Position numbers and translations under genes: made by a program. A stretch of DNA of 64,000 nt from JAFALK01 sp036500605 (GTDB taxonomy: Bacteria > Pseudomonadota > Gammaproteobacteria > Burkholderiales > Burkholderiaceae_C): positions 186,001 to 250,000 of the forward strand of contig DASYBU010000014.1 of the NCBI GenBank assembly GCA_036500605.1, in the 5' to 3' direction. The notes under the pieces were generated by a model. The model worked only from the letters and a program-made list of their open reading frames with translations, had not been told where the DNA came from and did not search any database. Below are positions 1 to 8,427 of the stretch, piece by piece (within the stretch, counting starts at the first letter, position 1; the number at the start of each line of letters is the position of its first letter).

Positions 1-2578
1 CCAAGGTCACCGGATCGCCGAGCGTGACGTCCTTCAGACCGCCCTTGATCACATTGAGCTTGCCGCCAAATCCCGTGCGGATCGTCATCAAGCGAGAACC
101 GGAGACCGTGTTGGCCGTGTAAGCCGCCGGGGCCGTGACCGCCTTGCCCAGCGCCACCTGGATCGGGCTGGTGACGCTGTGCGTGCCATCGGTCCAGACG
201 AGCTTGCCGTATTGCCACAGATTCAGCGCCGAACCTGCGCCCGTCAGCGTCAGGCTGAAGTTCTTCGTTTCGCCAGGGGCGAGAGTCAGCGAAGCCGGCG
301 TGACCGCTGCCGTGAAGCCCGGCACCGAGACACTCGAGGTGTACGTCGCTGAGCTCGTGCCAACATTGGTCACGCTCCGATTGAAGGTGGCCACCCCTCC
401 AATGGTTGGATTGGTGAACGAAGGCAGGTTCAGGTTGTAGGTCGCATCCAGCGTGCCATAAGTGTTGCAGTCGTCGGTCGTCACGCCGGCCTTGTTCATC
501 AAGCACTGGTAGCGGACGTAGTCAGCCTTGCCCATGTCATACACCAGACCGGGATCGATGGCCTTGGCGGGGTTGATATGCCCAGCGCCCTGCGACCAAG
601 GCAGCAGGCCGTTCTGCAGGCCCGTCAGGCCGTCGTCAAGCGTGGTGTAAGCCGTCGTCATCATGGCCGACTTGATCGCGGCCGGCGACCAGTCCGGGTG
701 GGCCTGCTTGAGCAACAGCGCCACGCCAGCGACGTGCGGAGTGGCCATCGAGGTTCCTGAAAGGGTGCCCCAGGCAGGGAGCGGCTTGTATGTGCCGTCG
801 ATCACGCCGTCATGTTGCGCTTGACTCAGATCGGAGGAGACCTGTGCAATCACATCGACGCCGGGAGCCGTCAAATCGGGCTTCAGGATGAAGGGATCGG
901 CCAAATTGGGGCCGCGCGAAGAGAAGGCCGCGATGATCGGAGCCGGCTTGATGCCAATCGCGAATTCCGACAGCGAGCTTGTGGCGGCCGCACCGGCCGA
1001 CACGGCATAGGTCTTGATGGCTTCACCGTCGGCCTGCGTCACCATGACGGTGGGCACGGAATGCACCTCGGCGACCAGGCCCGCCCCGTTGTCTTCGAAG
1101 ATCATCCCCGCGCCGCCGGCCTTCAACACGGCAAGACTCTTGTCGATGCGGGCATTGGTGCCGCGCGTGCAAATCACGATCTTGCCGCTGACCTTGACCG
1201 GATCCAGCACCACCTGACTCGCGGCCGCTGCGGCTGCTGCATCGCTGAAGCAGAGATTGGCGGCACCGCCGCCGAGGCCGGCGTCCTCGGCGCGGATCAG
1301 CTGGGTGTTATCCGGCAACGCGTTCGGGCTGATCGAGGCACCGCTATAGCTTGCACCGTTGCCCAACTTGACGGTGGCCGCAAGATTGCGATCGTGGGTT
1401 GATGCGGCGACCGTTGCGATCCAGGGGCTCGGATGGCTGACCTCCTGGGTCGGGCCATCATTGCCCGCGGCGGCAGCGACGAACACGCCGGCCAGTGCCG
1501 CACGGTAGAAGGCCTGCTCGACCGGGTCGTTGACCGTGTTCTGCGCGCCGCTGATCGAGAAGTTGATGACGTTGACGCCATCCGCCACAGCCTGATCAAT
1601 GGCGGCCATGGTGTCGGAGTTGTAGCAGCGATTGAGCAGGCCTGAGGGATCGGTGCTGTCGAGGAAAGCCCAACAGACTTTGTAGCTCGCGATACGAGCA
1701 CGCGGAGCGACGCCCGATGCCAAACCCATCGAGACGTCGCTGAGGACGGCCATGTTGCGCTCATTGCCGGCTGCCGTACTGCCGGTGTGGTCACCGTGGC
1801 CGCCACCGCCAGCAGCAACCTGGTCGCGCGCGGAGACGAAGTCGGTCCAGCTGAGGACCTTGCCTGCGGCCAGCAGACCTGCGTTGAACCACTTCGCGCC
1901 GATCAGCTTGTTGTTGCAATGTTTGGCGGGATCGAAGCCTTGGCCGGCGATGCAAGCACCGTGGAAGCTTGCTGGCGGCGGGCCATAGGCCAGCGTTCCG
2001 CCTGTGAAGGTGGGCGTGCCGTCGTCGTTCACATGATCGGCGTAGGCCAGGTTCTCAGGCCAGACGCCGAGGTCAACGACACCGATCACCATGTCCTCGC
2101 CCTTGATGGGCAGGCTGTTGAAGCTCTGCGACCAGACGCCGCCGGGGGTGTTCAGATTCAGGAATCGGGGCGTGCTGATCGTCGCCACATGGCGCATCTC
2201 GTCTTCGGTGATGCTGGCCACTTGGGGGTTGGCTTGCAGCTGAAGCACTTCGGCATCGGTCAGGCGCGCGGCGAAGCCGTTGTAGACGTTGGCGTAGCTG
2301 GCCACGAGCGGCGCGTTCGGCACCGTCGCGGTCACGCTCAGTTGCTGGGTGTTCAGATAGCGCAGGTAGGCGTGGGCGGCCGCCGAGGTGGCGTTATACG
2401 TGGCGCCGACGGAGGGCTTGGTGGCCAGCAGGCCGGAAACATTGCCGTCATAAGTGGCAGCAGGCTCGCCCTTGAGTTGGACGATATAGGTCTTGCGGTC
2501 CTGGGCTTGTGCGCCAAGGGCCAGCGTGGACAGCAGGGCCAGGGTCGCCAGCGCTGCGGGCTTGAGCTTCATCTTCAT
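1..2578 (-). CDS. S8 family subtilase with PA insert (3' end cut by window edge)
   Basis: Secreted serine protease of the plant-type subtilase group; at least 859 residues are visible and the C-terminus runs off the left edge. An ATG at 2578 follows AAGGA and opens a Sec signal peptide ending near AQAQD. An I9-type propeptide follows (about residues 28-130). The catalytic triad reads D169 (VVDLGVWPE), H261 (GHGDHTGSTAAG) and S610 (GTSMATPHVAG); a protease-associated insert lies between His and Ser, and an Fn3-like domain typical of this family follows the catalytic Ser. The His loop has Asp where these enzymes usually have Thr (GHGTH). Its position after a PEP-CTERM gene and a secretion operon suggests it may be a client of that machine, which is inference. 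Family call is secure; substrate unknown. Confidence 0.93.
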   Translation of the reverse strand, partial: MKMKLKPAALATLALLSTLALGAQAQDRKTYIVQLKGEPAATYDGNVSGLLATKPSVGATYNATSAAAHAYLRYLNTQQLSVTATVPNAPLVASYANVYNGFAARLTDAEVLQLQANPQVASITEDEMRHVATISTPRFLNLNTPGGVWSQSFNSLPIKGEDMVIGVVDLGVWPENLAYADHVNDDGTPTFTGGTLAYGPPPASFHGACIAGQGFDPAKHCNNKLIGAKWFNAGLLAAGKVLSWTDFVSARDQVAAGGGGHGDHTGSTAAGNERNMAVLSDVSMGLASGVAPRARIASYKVCWAFLDSTDPSGLLNRCYNSDTMAAIDQAVADGVNVINFSISGAQNTVNDPVEQAFYRAALAGVFVAAAAGNDGPTQEVSHPSPWIATVAASTHDRNLAATVKLGNGASYSGASISPNALPDNTQLIRAEDAGLGGGAANLCFSDAAAAAAASQVVLDPVKVSGKIVICTRGTNARIDKSLAVLKAGGAGMIFEDNGAGLVAEVHSVPTVMVTQADGEAIKTYAVSAGAAATSSLSEFAIGIKPAPIIAAFSSRGPNLADPFILKPDLTAPGVDVIAQVSSDLSQAQHDGVIDGTYKPLPAWGTLSGTSMATPHVAGVALLLKQAHPDWSPAAIKSAMMTTAYTTLDDGLTGLQNGLLPWSQGAGHINPAKAIDPGLVYDMGKADYVRYQCLMNKAGVTTDDCNTYGTLDATYNLNLPSFTNPTIGGVATFNRSVTNVGTSSATYTSSVSVPGFTAAVTPASLTLAPGETKNFSLTLTGAGSALNLWQYGKLVWTDGTHSVTSPIQVALGKAVTAPAAYTANTVSGSRLMTIRTGFGGKLNVIKGGLKDVTLGDPVTL

Positions 2579-2620
2579 GGAAAGTAATCCTTCAGCTTGT
2601 TCTTGGGGCAGTGCGCGCGC

Positions 2621-3397
2621 TCAGGCGGCGCGACGGCGACGACGGGCAATGCCGCCCATGGCGCCAAGGCCGGCCAGCATCAGCGCCCATTGGCCGGGCT
2701 CGGGCACGGCGGCAACGGCGGTCACGTCGATGTTGTCTATGGCGAACTGGGCCTTGTTGTTGATGCCGGTACTGCAGTCGTCAGTGACGCTGTCGCACCA
2801 ATAGGCGAAGACGTTGATGACGTTGTAGGAGTTGCCGGCCAGCGCCGTGCCCGTCATCGACAGGTTTGAGAACTTCAAGGAACCGCCGCTCGGCCCCGGC
2901 AAATTGGCGTAGATGAAGTCGGACGTGCCGTCAGCATGGAAGCCCTCGATGCCAATCACGCCAGGGGTGGAGCCCAGCACATCGCCGGATGCCCCCAGGA
3001 AGCTGACCTGGAAGTTGTTCAGCTGGATCAGCTTGCCGGCATCCGCCGCGGTGAGCGCCAGCACGCCGTCATCGAGCCCGGCATAGAAGTTCGTGGCGTT
3101 CCCGGTGGGGCACTGGACGGCAGCGCAGGTGTTTGCCACATCGCTGCCGTTGATCAGGGCACCGACAAACGCGCCATCGGGTTCGTTGCCGACGTTGTTG
3201 TTGTCGAAGCCGATGACGGTGACGCCGTTCTGGACGATCGCGTCGCCGTCGAAGACGAAGCCCATGTCCTGTGCGTAGGGAGCATTGGAATAGTCCACCG
3301 TCGGACCATCAAAGGTGATCACGGTCGCGTGCGCGGCTGCGACCGAGAGCAGCGCGGCGGCTGCCAACGCGGATTTCTTCAATAGAAAATTGTTCAC
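2621..3397 (-). CDS. PEP-CTERM sorting domain protein
   Basis: Exported surface protein of about 258 residues. The start chosen is GTG at 3397, preceded by AGAGG and opening a clean signal peptide (VNNFLLKKSALAAAALLSV..AHA). The C-terminus is a textbook PEP-CTERM tail: VPEP, a hydrophobic stretch (WALMLAGLGAMGG) and an Arg cluster. Known biology of the tail: recognised by an exosortase, cleaved and passed to the cell surface, often in exopolysaccharide-producing Gram-negatives. No exosortase is in this window. The central region has two Cys pairs (NTCAAVQC and CDSVTDDC) but no domain I recognise. The gene lies 43 bp upstream of the subtilase, so the two may share a transcript. Confidence 0.9.
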   Translation of the reverse strand: MNNFLLKKSALAAAALLSVAAAHATVITFDGPTVDYSNAPYAQDMGFVFDGDAIVQNGVTVIGFDNNNVGNEPDGAFVGALINGSDVANTCAAVQCPTGNATNFYAGLDDGVLALTAADAGKLIQLNNFQVSFLGASGDVLGSTPGVIGIEGFHADGTSDFIYANLPGPSGGSLKFSNLSMTGTALAGNSYNVINVFAYWCDSVTDDCSTGINNKAQFAIDNIDVTAVAAVPEPGQWALMLAGLGAMGGIARRRRRAA

Positions 3398-3650
3398 GAG
3401 TACCTCTTTCTCATCTTGACCAAGACTGCGGTGCAAGCACCTCGTTTTCAGACCCGCGGCCAGAAAACTCCTTGGCTGCATGTCCTATGACCAGCGCGCG
3501 TCGGCACACGGGTTCAACAGCCATTTTGTTGTTGTGAACATTTCATGGAATACAGAATTGCCCAGCCCCGCATCTCAGGGGGAAGGTTTTCACCTAGCCT
3601 TCAGGAGGCGCTGCGGGAAGCCGTGAAGAAGTAAAAACCCCGGGACGGGC

Positions 3651-4190
3651 TCAATTTCCGGCGCTTGCGCTGGCCGGGCTGGAAGCGGCCGCTATCGGCG
3701 CAGCGGCTGCCCCGCCGTCGAAATCGCTGGCGCGGAATTCCCGTTCGCTGGCCAGGTGGAGGGCCTGGCCATCGCTGCGACGCGTGCGCAGCAGTTCCCG
3801 TTCCGAGGCGCTGTGCACGCCGATGAAGCGCTGCTTGTCGCCGGGATCGGGGATAAGCACCCAGTCCGGCTTGCCGGTCATCGGATCGGAATAGAGCTGA
3901 CGCAGATGATGCCGGGCATTGGGTACGCGGCGATCCTCGAGCAGCTCGTCAAAGTTGCGCGGCGACAGCTGCTGCTGCGGCGCGGCCTTTTGATAGCTGA
4001 CGATGGCACGGGCGATCTGCTCGCCGCGAAATTCGAGCTCTCGCTCGCGCTCACGCTCAGCGGCCGTGCTCCAGGATTGACCGAGTGCGGCCAGGGCCGC
4101 GGCCGTCATGGCGACGAAGAAGAGCACGAACAGGTAGGTGAAGCCGCGCTCCGTGGGGCGCGTTCGCGAAGCACTGCAGGCGGGCGCCAT
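3651..4190 (-). CDS. Atypical pseudopilin lacking Glu5 (T2SS/T4P-like)
   Basis: Last gene of the secretion operon, about 179 residues. ATG at 4190 overlaps the upstream TGA by one base (TGATG); a GTG directly before it is an alternative. The N-terminus has a prepilin-like ERG/FTYLFVLFFVAMT segment: a Gly before Phe+1 and a hydrophobic helix, but Phe replaces the Glu normally at +5. In T2SS, the tip pseudopilin GspK is the member that lacks Glu5, so this protein could play a similar initiating or capping role; that is inference. The helix is followed by a charged coiled-coil-like run (ERERERELEFRGEQ) and an Ala/Ser-rich tail. The family recurs in beta-proteobacterial secretin clusters; no finer name can be given. 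Confidence 0.8.
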   Translation of the reverse strand: MAPACSASRTRPTERGFTYLFVLFFVAMTAAALAALGQSWSTAAERERERELEFRGEQIARAIVSYQKAAPQQQLSPRNFDELLEDRRVPNARHHLRQLYSDPMTGKPDWVLIPDPGDKQRFIGVHSASERELLRTRRSDGQALHLASEREFRASDFDGGAAAAPIAAASSPASASAGN

Positions 4191-4570
4191 CACCAGTCTG
4201 CGAAAAGGCGGCCGTCGCTGGCTCTACCGGCGGCCCCGCTGCGCACGTCATAGACCGCACCGTGCTCCTGCGCATCGGGCGGCGGGGCCACCAGCACCCA
4301 TTGCTCGCGGCTGCCGGTCAGTGGGTCTTCGGGGATCTCGCGGATGTAGCGCGCCGTGGTCAGCTCCTCGAGCGAGTCCGGATAGCGGCCCTTGTCGGCG
4401 CTGAACTGGTCGATCGCGTCGCGCATCGTGGCAAGCGAGCTGCGCAGCGCCGTCTCCTTCGACTTCTGCAGGCTGTTGAAGTAGCGCGGCGCAGCGATCG
4501 AGGCCAGCAGGGCGACGATCGCCATCACCACGATCAGCTCGATCAGCGTGAAGCCCCGATTCCGTTTCAT
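4190..4570 (-). CDS. Type II secretion/prepilin-type pseudopilin (GspG-like), second copy
   Basis: Pseudopilin of about 126 residues. The class III leader MKRNRG is followed by FTLIELIVVMAIVALL with the canonical Glu5. The globular part contains YPDSLEEL and a DPLTG segment resembling the calcium-site region of GspG-type major pseudopilins. ATG at 4570 is preferred because it directly abuts the prepilin leader; an ATG at 4582 would add four residues and overlap the upstream stop by seven bases. It sits between two other pseudopilins, with a 4-bp or shorter junction downstream, so it is probably translationally coupled. It likely forms part of the periplasmic pseudopilus. Confidence 0.85.
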   Translation of the reverse strand: MKRNRGFTLIELIVVMAIVALLASIAAPRYFNSLQKSKETALRSSLATMRDAIDQFSADKGRYPDSLEELTTARYIREIPEDPLTGSREQWVLVAPPPDAQEHGAVYDVRSGAAGRASDGRLFADW

Positions 4571-4575
4571 GAGGC

Positions 4576-5046
4576 TCACCATTGCGTATAGAGAGAGCCG
4601 TCGAGCGCCTTGCCCCCGGCCTTGGAGTGCACATCGAACACATCGCGCCCAGGCTTCGGATCGTCGGGCGGGCTGTCCGAGGCGCGCAGCGCCCAGGTCT
4701 CGGCGGCAGGCACCGAGGTATCGGCGACCATCGGGTCGCGCGGCAGGCTGCGCAGGAAGTAGATCTTGCGGCCGTTGGGCGAGCGCAGATCGGAGACACC
4801 GGCCACCAGGAGTTGCAAGTTGGCGGGATAGCCGTTGCCATCGGCCGGTGAAGCGACATTGCCGGCATCGGCCGCGCGCTTGTAAGCATCGATGCCGCCG
4901 CGCAGCGTACGCAGCGCCGCGCGCAGCTCGGTCTCATGCATGCGCCGCACGCTCAGTTCCAGCAGCGGCCGGGCGGCGGCGGCCAGGATGCCGAGGATGG
5001 CCAGCACCACCAGCATTTCGATGAGCGTGAAACCGCGACTGCGCAT
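4576..5046 (-). CDS. Type II secretion/prepilin-type pseudopilin (GspG-like), first copy after secretin
   Basis: About 156 residues. It begins MRSRG/FTLIEMLVVLAILGIL, a canonical prepilin peptidase site with Glu5. The start at 5046 lies four bases past the secretin stop; an in-frame upstream ATG at 5088 would add 14 residues before the leader and overlap the secretin gene, so it is disfavoured. The C-terminal half contains LRSLPRDPM and ends SLYTQW, like the neighbouring copy ending RLFADW, so the two appear to be diverged paralogues. Predicted role: pseudopilus subunit pushed by the GspE/GspF motor. No prepilin peptidase gene lies in this window, so processing must rely on one elsewhere. Confidence 0.87.
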   Translation of the reverse strand: MRSRGFTLIEMLVVLAILGILAAAARPLLELSVRRMHETELRAALRTLRGGIDAYKRAADAGNVASPADGNGYPANLQLLVAGVSDLRSPNGRKIYFLRSLPRDPMVADTSVPAAETWALRASDSPPDDPKPGRDVFDVHSKAGGKALDGSLYTQW

Positions 5047-5050
5047 GGGG

Positions 5051-7318
5051 CTAACGCGGCAGTTCGACGGTGAGCAGACCGACGCCATCGAGTCGCACCG
5101 AAGGCGACTCGCCGTTCAGGCCGGTGGCTTGCGCGCCGTCAAGCGTGATGTTGAGCACCTGTCCATTGGCCGTGGGCAATGCCCGCAGCACCACGACCTT
5201 GTCACCCTTGGGCGGGATCTCGAGCGGCAACCTTCCAGGTGTAGAGCCGGGAAAGGTCTGCGTGGTCTGCAGCTTGCTCGCGTCGTAACCGAGATCGCCC
5301 TTGATCGTGAACGGGCTGTCGTTCTTGAGCGTGACCGACACGCTCCCGCCGGCCGGCACCTGGGGCGTGACGTCCATATGCACGACAGCCTCGGCAGGCA
5401 TCGCGTCGCCCGGCTGCTGCGGTACCGCCGCCGGCGAGGGTGATGCGTAGGCGACCGAGCCGCCACCGCCCGCAGAGGCCAGGCCCACACCGGCTTGCGA
5501 GCGGGACTTGAGCATGGCGCTGAAAGCACCCGGCGAGGCATCGGTGCCGCTCGGCAGGCGTGCATTGGCGCTATCGGGCAGGGTCAGGTTGCGCACCACA
5601 TGCGGCGTGATCAGCAGCACGACCTCGCTCTTGTTGCGGGTGTCGGTCTGCGTGCCGAACAGGCGGCCCAGCACCGGCATGCGCGAGAGGCCCGGAATGC
5701 CGGTCGCGCTGCGGCGGTCTTCGTCATTGATCAGGCCGGCCAGGATCTGCGTCTCGCCATCGGCCAGGCGCAAGGTGGTGGAGGTCTGGCGCGTGCCGAT
5801 CTCGAAGGCGGTGGAGCCGCCCGGGCCGGTGATCTGGTTGATCAGGTTGCTGACCTCCAGGCCCACCTTGATGACCACGTCGTTGTCGAGCTGTACCGAC
5901 GGCTCGACTTCAAGCTTCAGGCCGACATCGAGGTAAGACACCGAAGCCGCCACCGAGGTGTTGACGCTGAAGTTGGAGGTGGTGGTGAAGACCGGCACCT
6001 TCTCGCCGATCTGGACCTTGGCCTTGTCGTGGTTGCGCACGCGGATCTTCGGGTTGGCCAGCAGGTTCACATCGCCCGAGGTGCCGGTCAGCGTGGCCAC
6101 GACAGCCGGGTTGGCGATCCAGCCGCGGAACAGGTTGTGCTGGCTGAGCAGCGCCTGCGCTGGCGCGGATGTGACCGACGTCGTGATGGCATCGCCGGTG
6201 TTGCCGTTGATGGTCGTCGTGGGCACGGTGACAGGCGGGATCCCATAAGAAATGCTGCTCGGCCACTGCACGCCCAGCGAATCCACGCGGTCCGTCGACA
6301 GCTCCATCACCTGCACTTCGAGCACCACTTCGGGCTCCGGCAGATCGACGGCGGCGATCAGCTTCTCGACCAGGGCCAGCACCTCGGGCGTGTCGCGCAC
6401 GATCAGCAGGTTGAGCCGCTCGTCGATGTGGATGTCACGCACCTTGCCGATCGTGCGCACCATCGCCTGCACGGTCTTCACGTCGGCGTTGGTCAGGTAG
6501 AAGGTGCGCGTGATCAGCTCCTGATGCTCGCGCTGCTTCGCCTGGTTGTTCGGATAGATCAACACCGTGCTGTCGTTGAGCAGCTTGCGGTCGAGCTGCT
6601 GCGTGGTGAGGATCACGCGCATGGCCTCGTCGAGCGAGACATTGCGAAGGAAGACCGTCACCTTGGCATCGCTGCGCACGTCCTTGTCGAAGACGAAGTT
6701 GATGCTGGAGCTGCGCGCCAGGGCCTCGAAGACCTGGCGCAGCGGCGCATCGCGGAACTCAAGCGTCACCGGCTTCTGGAAGGCCGGCGCGAGCTCGGTT
6801 GCGGCAATGGCGTCAAGCGGCCGGGCTTGCGCGATCTGGCTGATCAGCGCGTGGGCGCCGGGGCTTTGCGGTGATTCGCTGAGGATGGCCCGCGCGATCG
6901 CATCGGCCTTGTCCAGGCGGCCTTCCTTGACCAGGGCGTGTGCCGCCACGAGCTGGCCTTCCTGGCGCCTGCCGCGTTCGATCTCGCCGTCGAACCAGGC
7001 CAGGCGCGGGAACTTCGAGTCGGCCTCGCGCAGCTGCTGCACCGCGCTCGCGGCCTCGTCCCAGCGGTTGGCCAGGCGCAAGCCCTCGATCTGCATCACC
7101 AGCCGGTTGACCAGTTGCTCTCGCGTGCGCGCCTGCGCGGCGGCCACTTCGTGGTCATTCGGCGCCTTCTCGGCGGCGGCGTTCAGCACGCGCAGAGCCT
7201 GCGGCAGTTGGCCGTTGTGGGCCAGTTCTTCCGACTCATGCAAGGCCGGGTTGGCGCAGCCGGCCAGGAGCGTCGCGAGAGCGGCGAGCGCGATCAAGGA
7301 GTAGGTGAACGGCTTCAT
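5051..7318 (-). CDS. gspD: Secretin, GspD/MshL-like, with extra C-terminal domain
   Basis: Outer-membrane secretin of about 755 residues. ATG at 7318 opens a lipoprotein signal (MKPFTYSLIALAALATLLAGC), so it is predicted to be lipidated; longer in-frame starts would bury that signal. Order: Cys-anchored TPR-like N-terminal segment, an STN/N0-like domain (EFRDAPLRQVFEALARSS), N1-type repeats, then the secretin core with GIPGLSRMPVLGRLFG and VVLLITPHVVRN near the end of the channel. About 130 residues after the core (from roughly 620) resemble a cohesin-like beta domain (VPAGGSVSVTLKNDSPF), an extension seen in related beta-proteobacterial secretins. The start overlaps the upstream PilP-like stop (ATGA). 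Forms the outer-membrane pore of the machine. Confidence 0.92.
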   Translation of the reverse strand: MKPFTYSLIALAALATLLAGCANPALHESEELAHNGQLPQALRVLNAAAEKAPNDHEVAAAQARTREQLVNRLVMQIEGLRLANRWDEAASAVQQLREADSKFPRLAWFDGEIERGRRQEGQLVAAHALVKEGRLDKADAIARAILSESPQSPGAHALISQIAQARPLDAIAATELAPAFQKPVTLEFRDAPLRQVFEALARSSSINFVFDKDVRSDAKVTVFLRNVSLDEAMRVILTTQQLDRKLLNDSTVLIYPNNQAKQREHQELITRTFYLTNADVKTVQAMVRTIGKVRDIHIDERLNLLIVRDTPEVLALVEKLIAAVDLPEPEVVLEVQVMELSTDRVDSLGVQWPSSISYGIPPVTVPTTTINGNTGDAITTSVTSAPAQALLSQHNLFRGWIANPAVVATLTGTSGDVNLLANPKIRVRNHDKAKVQIGEKVPVFTTTSNFSVNTSVAASVSYLDVGLKLEVEPSVQLDNDVVIKVGLEVSNLINQITGPGGSTAFEIGTRQTSTTLRLADGETQILAGLINDEDRRSATGIPGLSRMPVLGRLFGTQTDTRNKSEVVLLITPHVVRNLTLPDSANARLPSGTDASPGAFSAMLKSRSQAGVGLASAGGGGSVAYASPSPAAVPQQPGDAMPAEAVVHMDVTPQVPAGGSVSVTLKNDSPFTIKGDLGYDASKLQTTQTFPGSTPGRLPLEIPPKGDKVVVLRALPTANGQVLNITLDGAQATGLNGESPSVRLDGVGLLTVELPR

Positions 7319-7884
7319 GGCGTGGGTTTGAATGCAATCATTTGCTTGAGCTTGGCGGGCTGCCAGGTCACGGTGAGGCCGGTGGGGCCAATCTGGTCGA
7401 CCATCCACTGGTTGTCGACGACTTCGCCCACCTTGACCGACAAGGTGCGGTTGGGGCCGGCCAGCAGCGCCTGCTCCACATTGCCGTCGACCAGGCGGCC
7501 GATCAGCTGGTAGGGGAACGGCGGCGCCATCGGTGGTGCGGGTGGTGGCGGCGGCGGTGCGGGCGGCGGAGGTGGTGGCGCTGGGGGCATCCAGGCCGCC
7601 AGTTGCGCGTCGGCGGGCTTGGCCCAGTCTTCGCGTTGAATGGTGTGCCAGTCGACCACGGTCGGCGCAGCGGGCCCGGCGTCAGGCTTCGGCGCTGATC
7701 GGCTTGCCGTGGGGGCCGTGCTGCGACTTTTGCCGGCCGTCGCTTGCACGGCCGCGTCGTCATCGCCGCCTTGCTGAGCGGCCCACAGGGTCGCGGCGAT
7801 GGTGGCGGCCAGCGCTCCGCCAAGCGCCCACTGGCGCGGCGTGATCGCTGCCTTCTTGTCGGCGCTGCTGTTGCTGTTGCTCAT
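7315..7884 (-). CDS. PilP/GspC-like inner-membrane protein with polyproline linker
   Basis: About 189 residues. One N-terminal membrane helix (ALGGALAATIAATLWAAQ, about 20-37), then an Ala/Ser-rich region, a long proline tract (two runs of six Pro around residues 100-120) and a small C-terminal domain (FPYQLIGRLVDGNVEQALLA...) of the kind found in PilP and GspC homology-region proteins that link the inner-membrane platform to the secretin. Its start overlaps the PilO-like stop by four bases and its own stop overlaps the secretin start, consistent with stoichiometric coupled translation. The Pro runs would be expected to need EF-P. Assignment rests on topology and position more than on strong motif identity. 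Confidence 0.75.
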   Translation of the reverse strand: MSNSNSSADKKAAITPRQWALGGALAATIAATLWAAQQGGDDDAAVQATAGKSRSTAPTASRSAPKPDAGPAAPTVVDWHTIQREDWAKPADAQLAAWMPPAPPPPPPAPPPPPPAPPMAPPFPYQLIGRLVDGNVEQALLAGPNRTLSVKVGEVVDNQWMVDQIGPTGLTVTWQPAKLKQMIAFKPTP

Positions 7885-8426
7885 CGCGGCGCCTCCATGC
7901 GGCTGTGCAGCGACCAGACCAACTCGGCATCGACCTCGGTCGCCTGCGGAGACGCGCGGCGCAGCTTGAGGCTGTCCAGGCTCAGAGCAGGATCGTGGGC
8001 CAAAGCCGAGCCGATGAACTGGCGCAGCTGCGCGTAGCTGCCGCTGAGCGGCATGCTCACGCGCAGCCGCTCGAGGCCGCTCGCCGGGTCAACGCTCAGG
8101 CGATGCTCGGTGCGCGCGCTGTTCAGACCCAGGCGCAGCGACATCTCAAGCAGATCGGCCAGACGCTGTTGACGCTCGCCGGAGGGCGGCAGGTTCTGCT
8201 GCCATTGCGCCTGCGTGACCGGTGCCGCCTGAGGGCCCAGAGCCACGGCGCGGCGCTGAGCTTTGGCGAGCGTATCGGCACGCGCTTCGAACTGCTCTCC
8301 CTGCAGGGCCAGTCGTTGGCCGACGAGCAGCAGAACCACGGCCGCAAGCAGCGCAGCAACGCCTGCCCAACCCGGGACGCCGAGACGGCGCGCCATTTGT
8401 TTGAAATCGATTGCCATGTTCGCCAT
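7881..8426 (-). CDS. PilO/GspM-like inner-membrane assembly protein
   Basis: About 181 residues with one membrane helix near the N-terminus (GWAGVAALLAAVVLLLVGQRLAL), then a coiled-coil-like stretch and a compact alpha/beta domain (LRVSMPLSGSYAQLRQFIGSAL), as in PilO, MshJ and GspM. Start at 8426 (MANMAIDF) lies just past the upstream TGA; the second Met at 8417 is also possible. Predicted to pair with the preceding PilM/N-like protein in the inner-membrane platform. Position between the PilN-like and PilP-like genes mirrors the pilMNOP and mshIJK orders, which is the main support for the name. Confidence 0.75.
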   Translation of the reverse strand: MANMAIDFKQMARRLGVPGWAGVAALLAAVVLLLVGQRLALQGEQFEARADTLAKAQRRAVALGPQAAPVTQAQWQQNLPPSGERQQRLADLLEMSLRLGLNSARTEHRLSVDPASGLERLRVSMPLSGSYAQLRQFIGSALAHDPALSLDSLKLRRASPQATEVDAELVWSLHSRMEAPR

Positions 8427-8427
8427 C

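Noticed and set aside
1297..1818. Separate minus-strand gene inside the subtilase
   Set aside because: Out of frame with the continuous S8 reading that runs from 2578 to the left edge.
3600..3650. Terminator after the last pseudopilin
   Set aside because: Only a 4-bp stem before a T run was found on the minus strand; too weak to list.
5495..6874. Long plus-strand open frame opposite the secretin gene
   Set aside because: It is antisense to a clear secretin with intact motifs. It lacks a recognisable domain and has the Arg/His/Gly-rich composition of shadow frames in GC-rich DNA.
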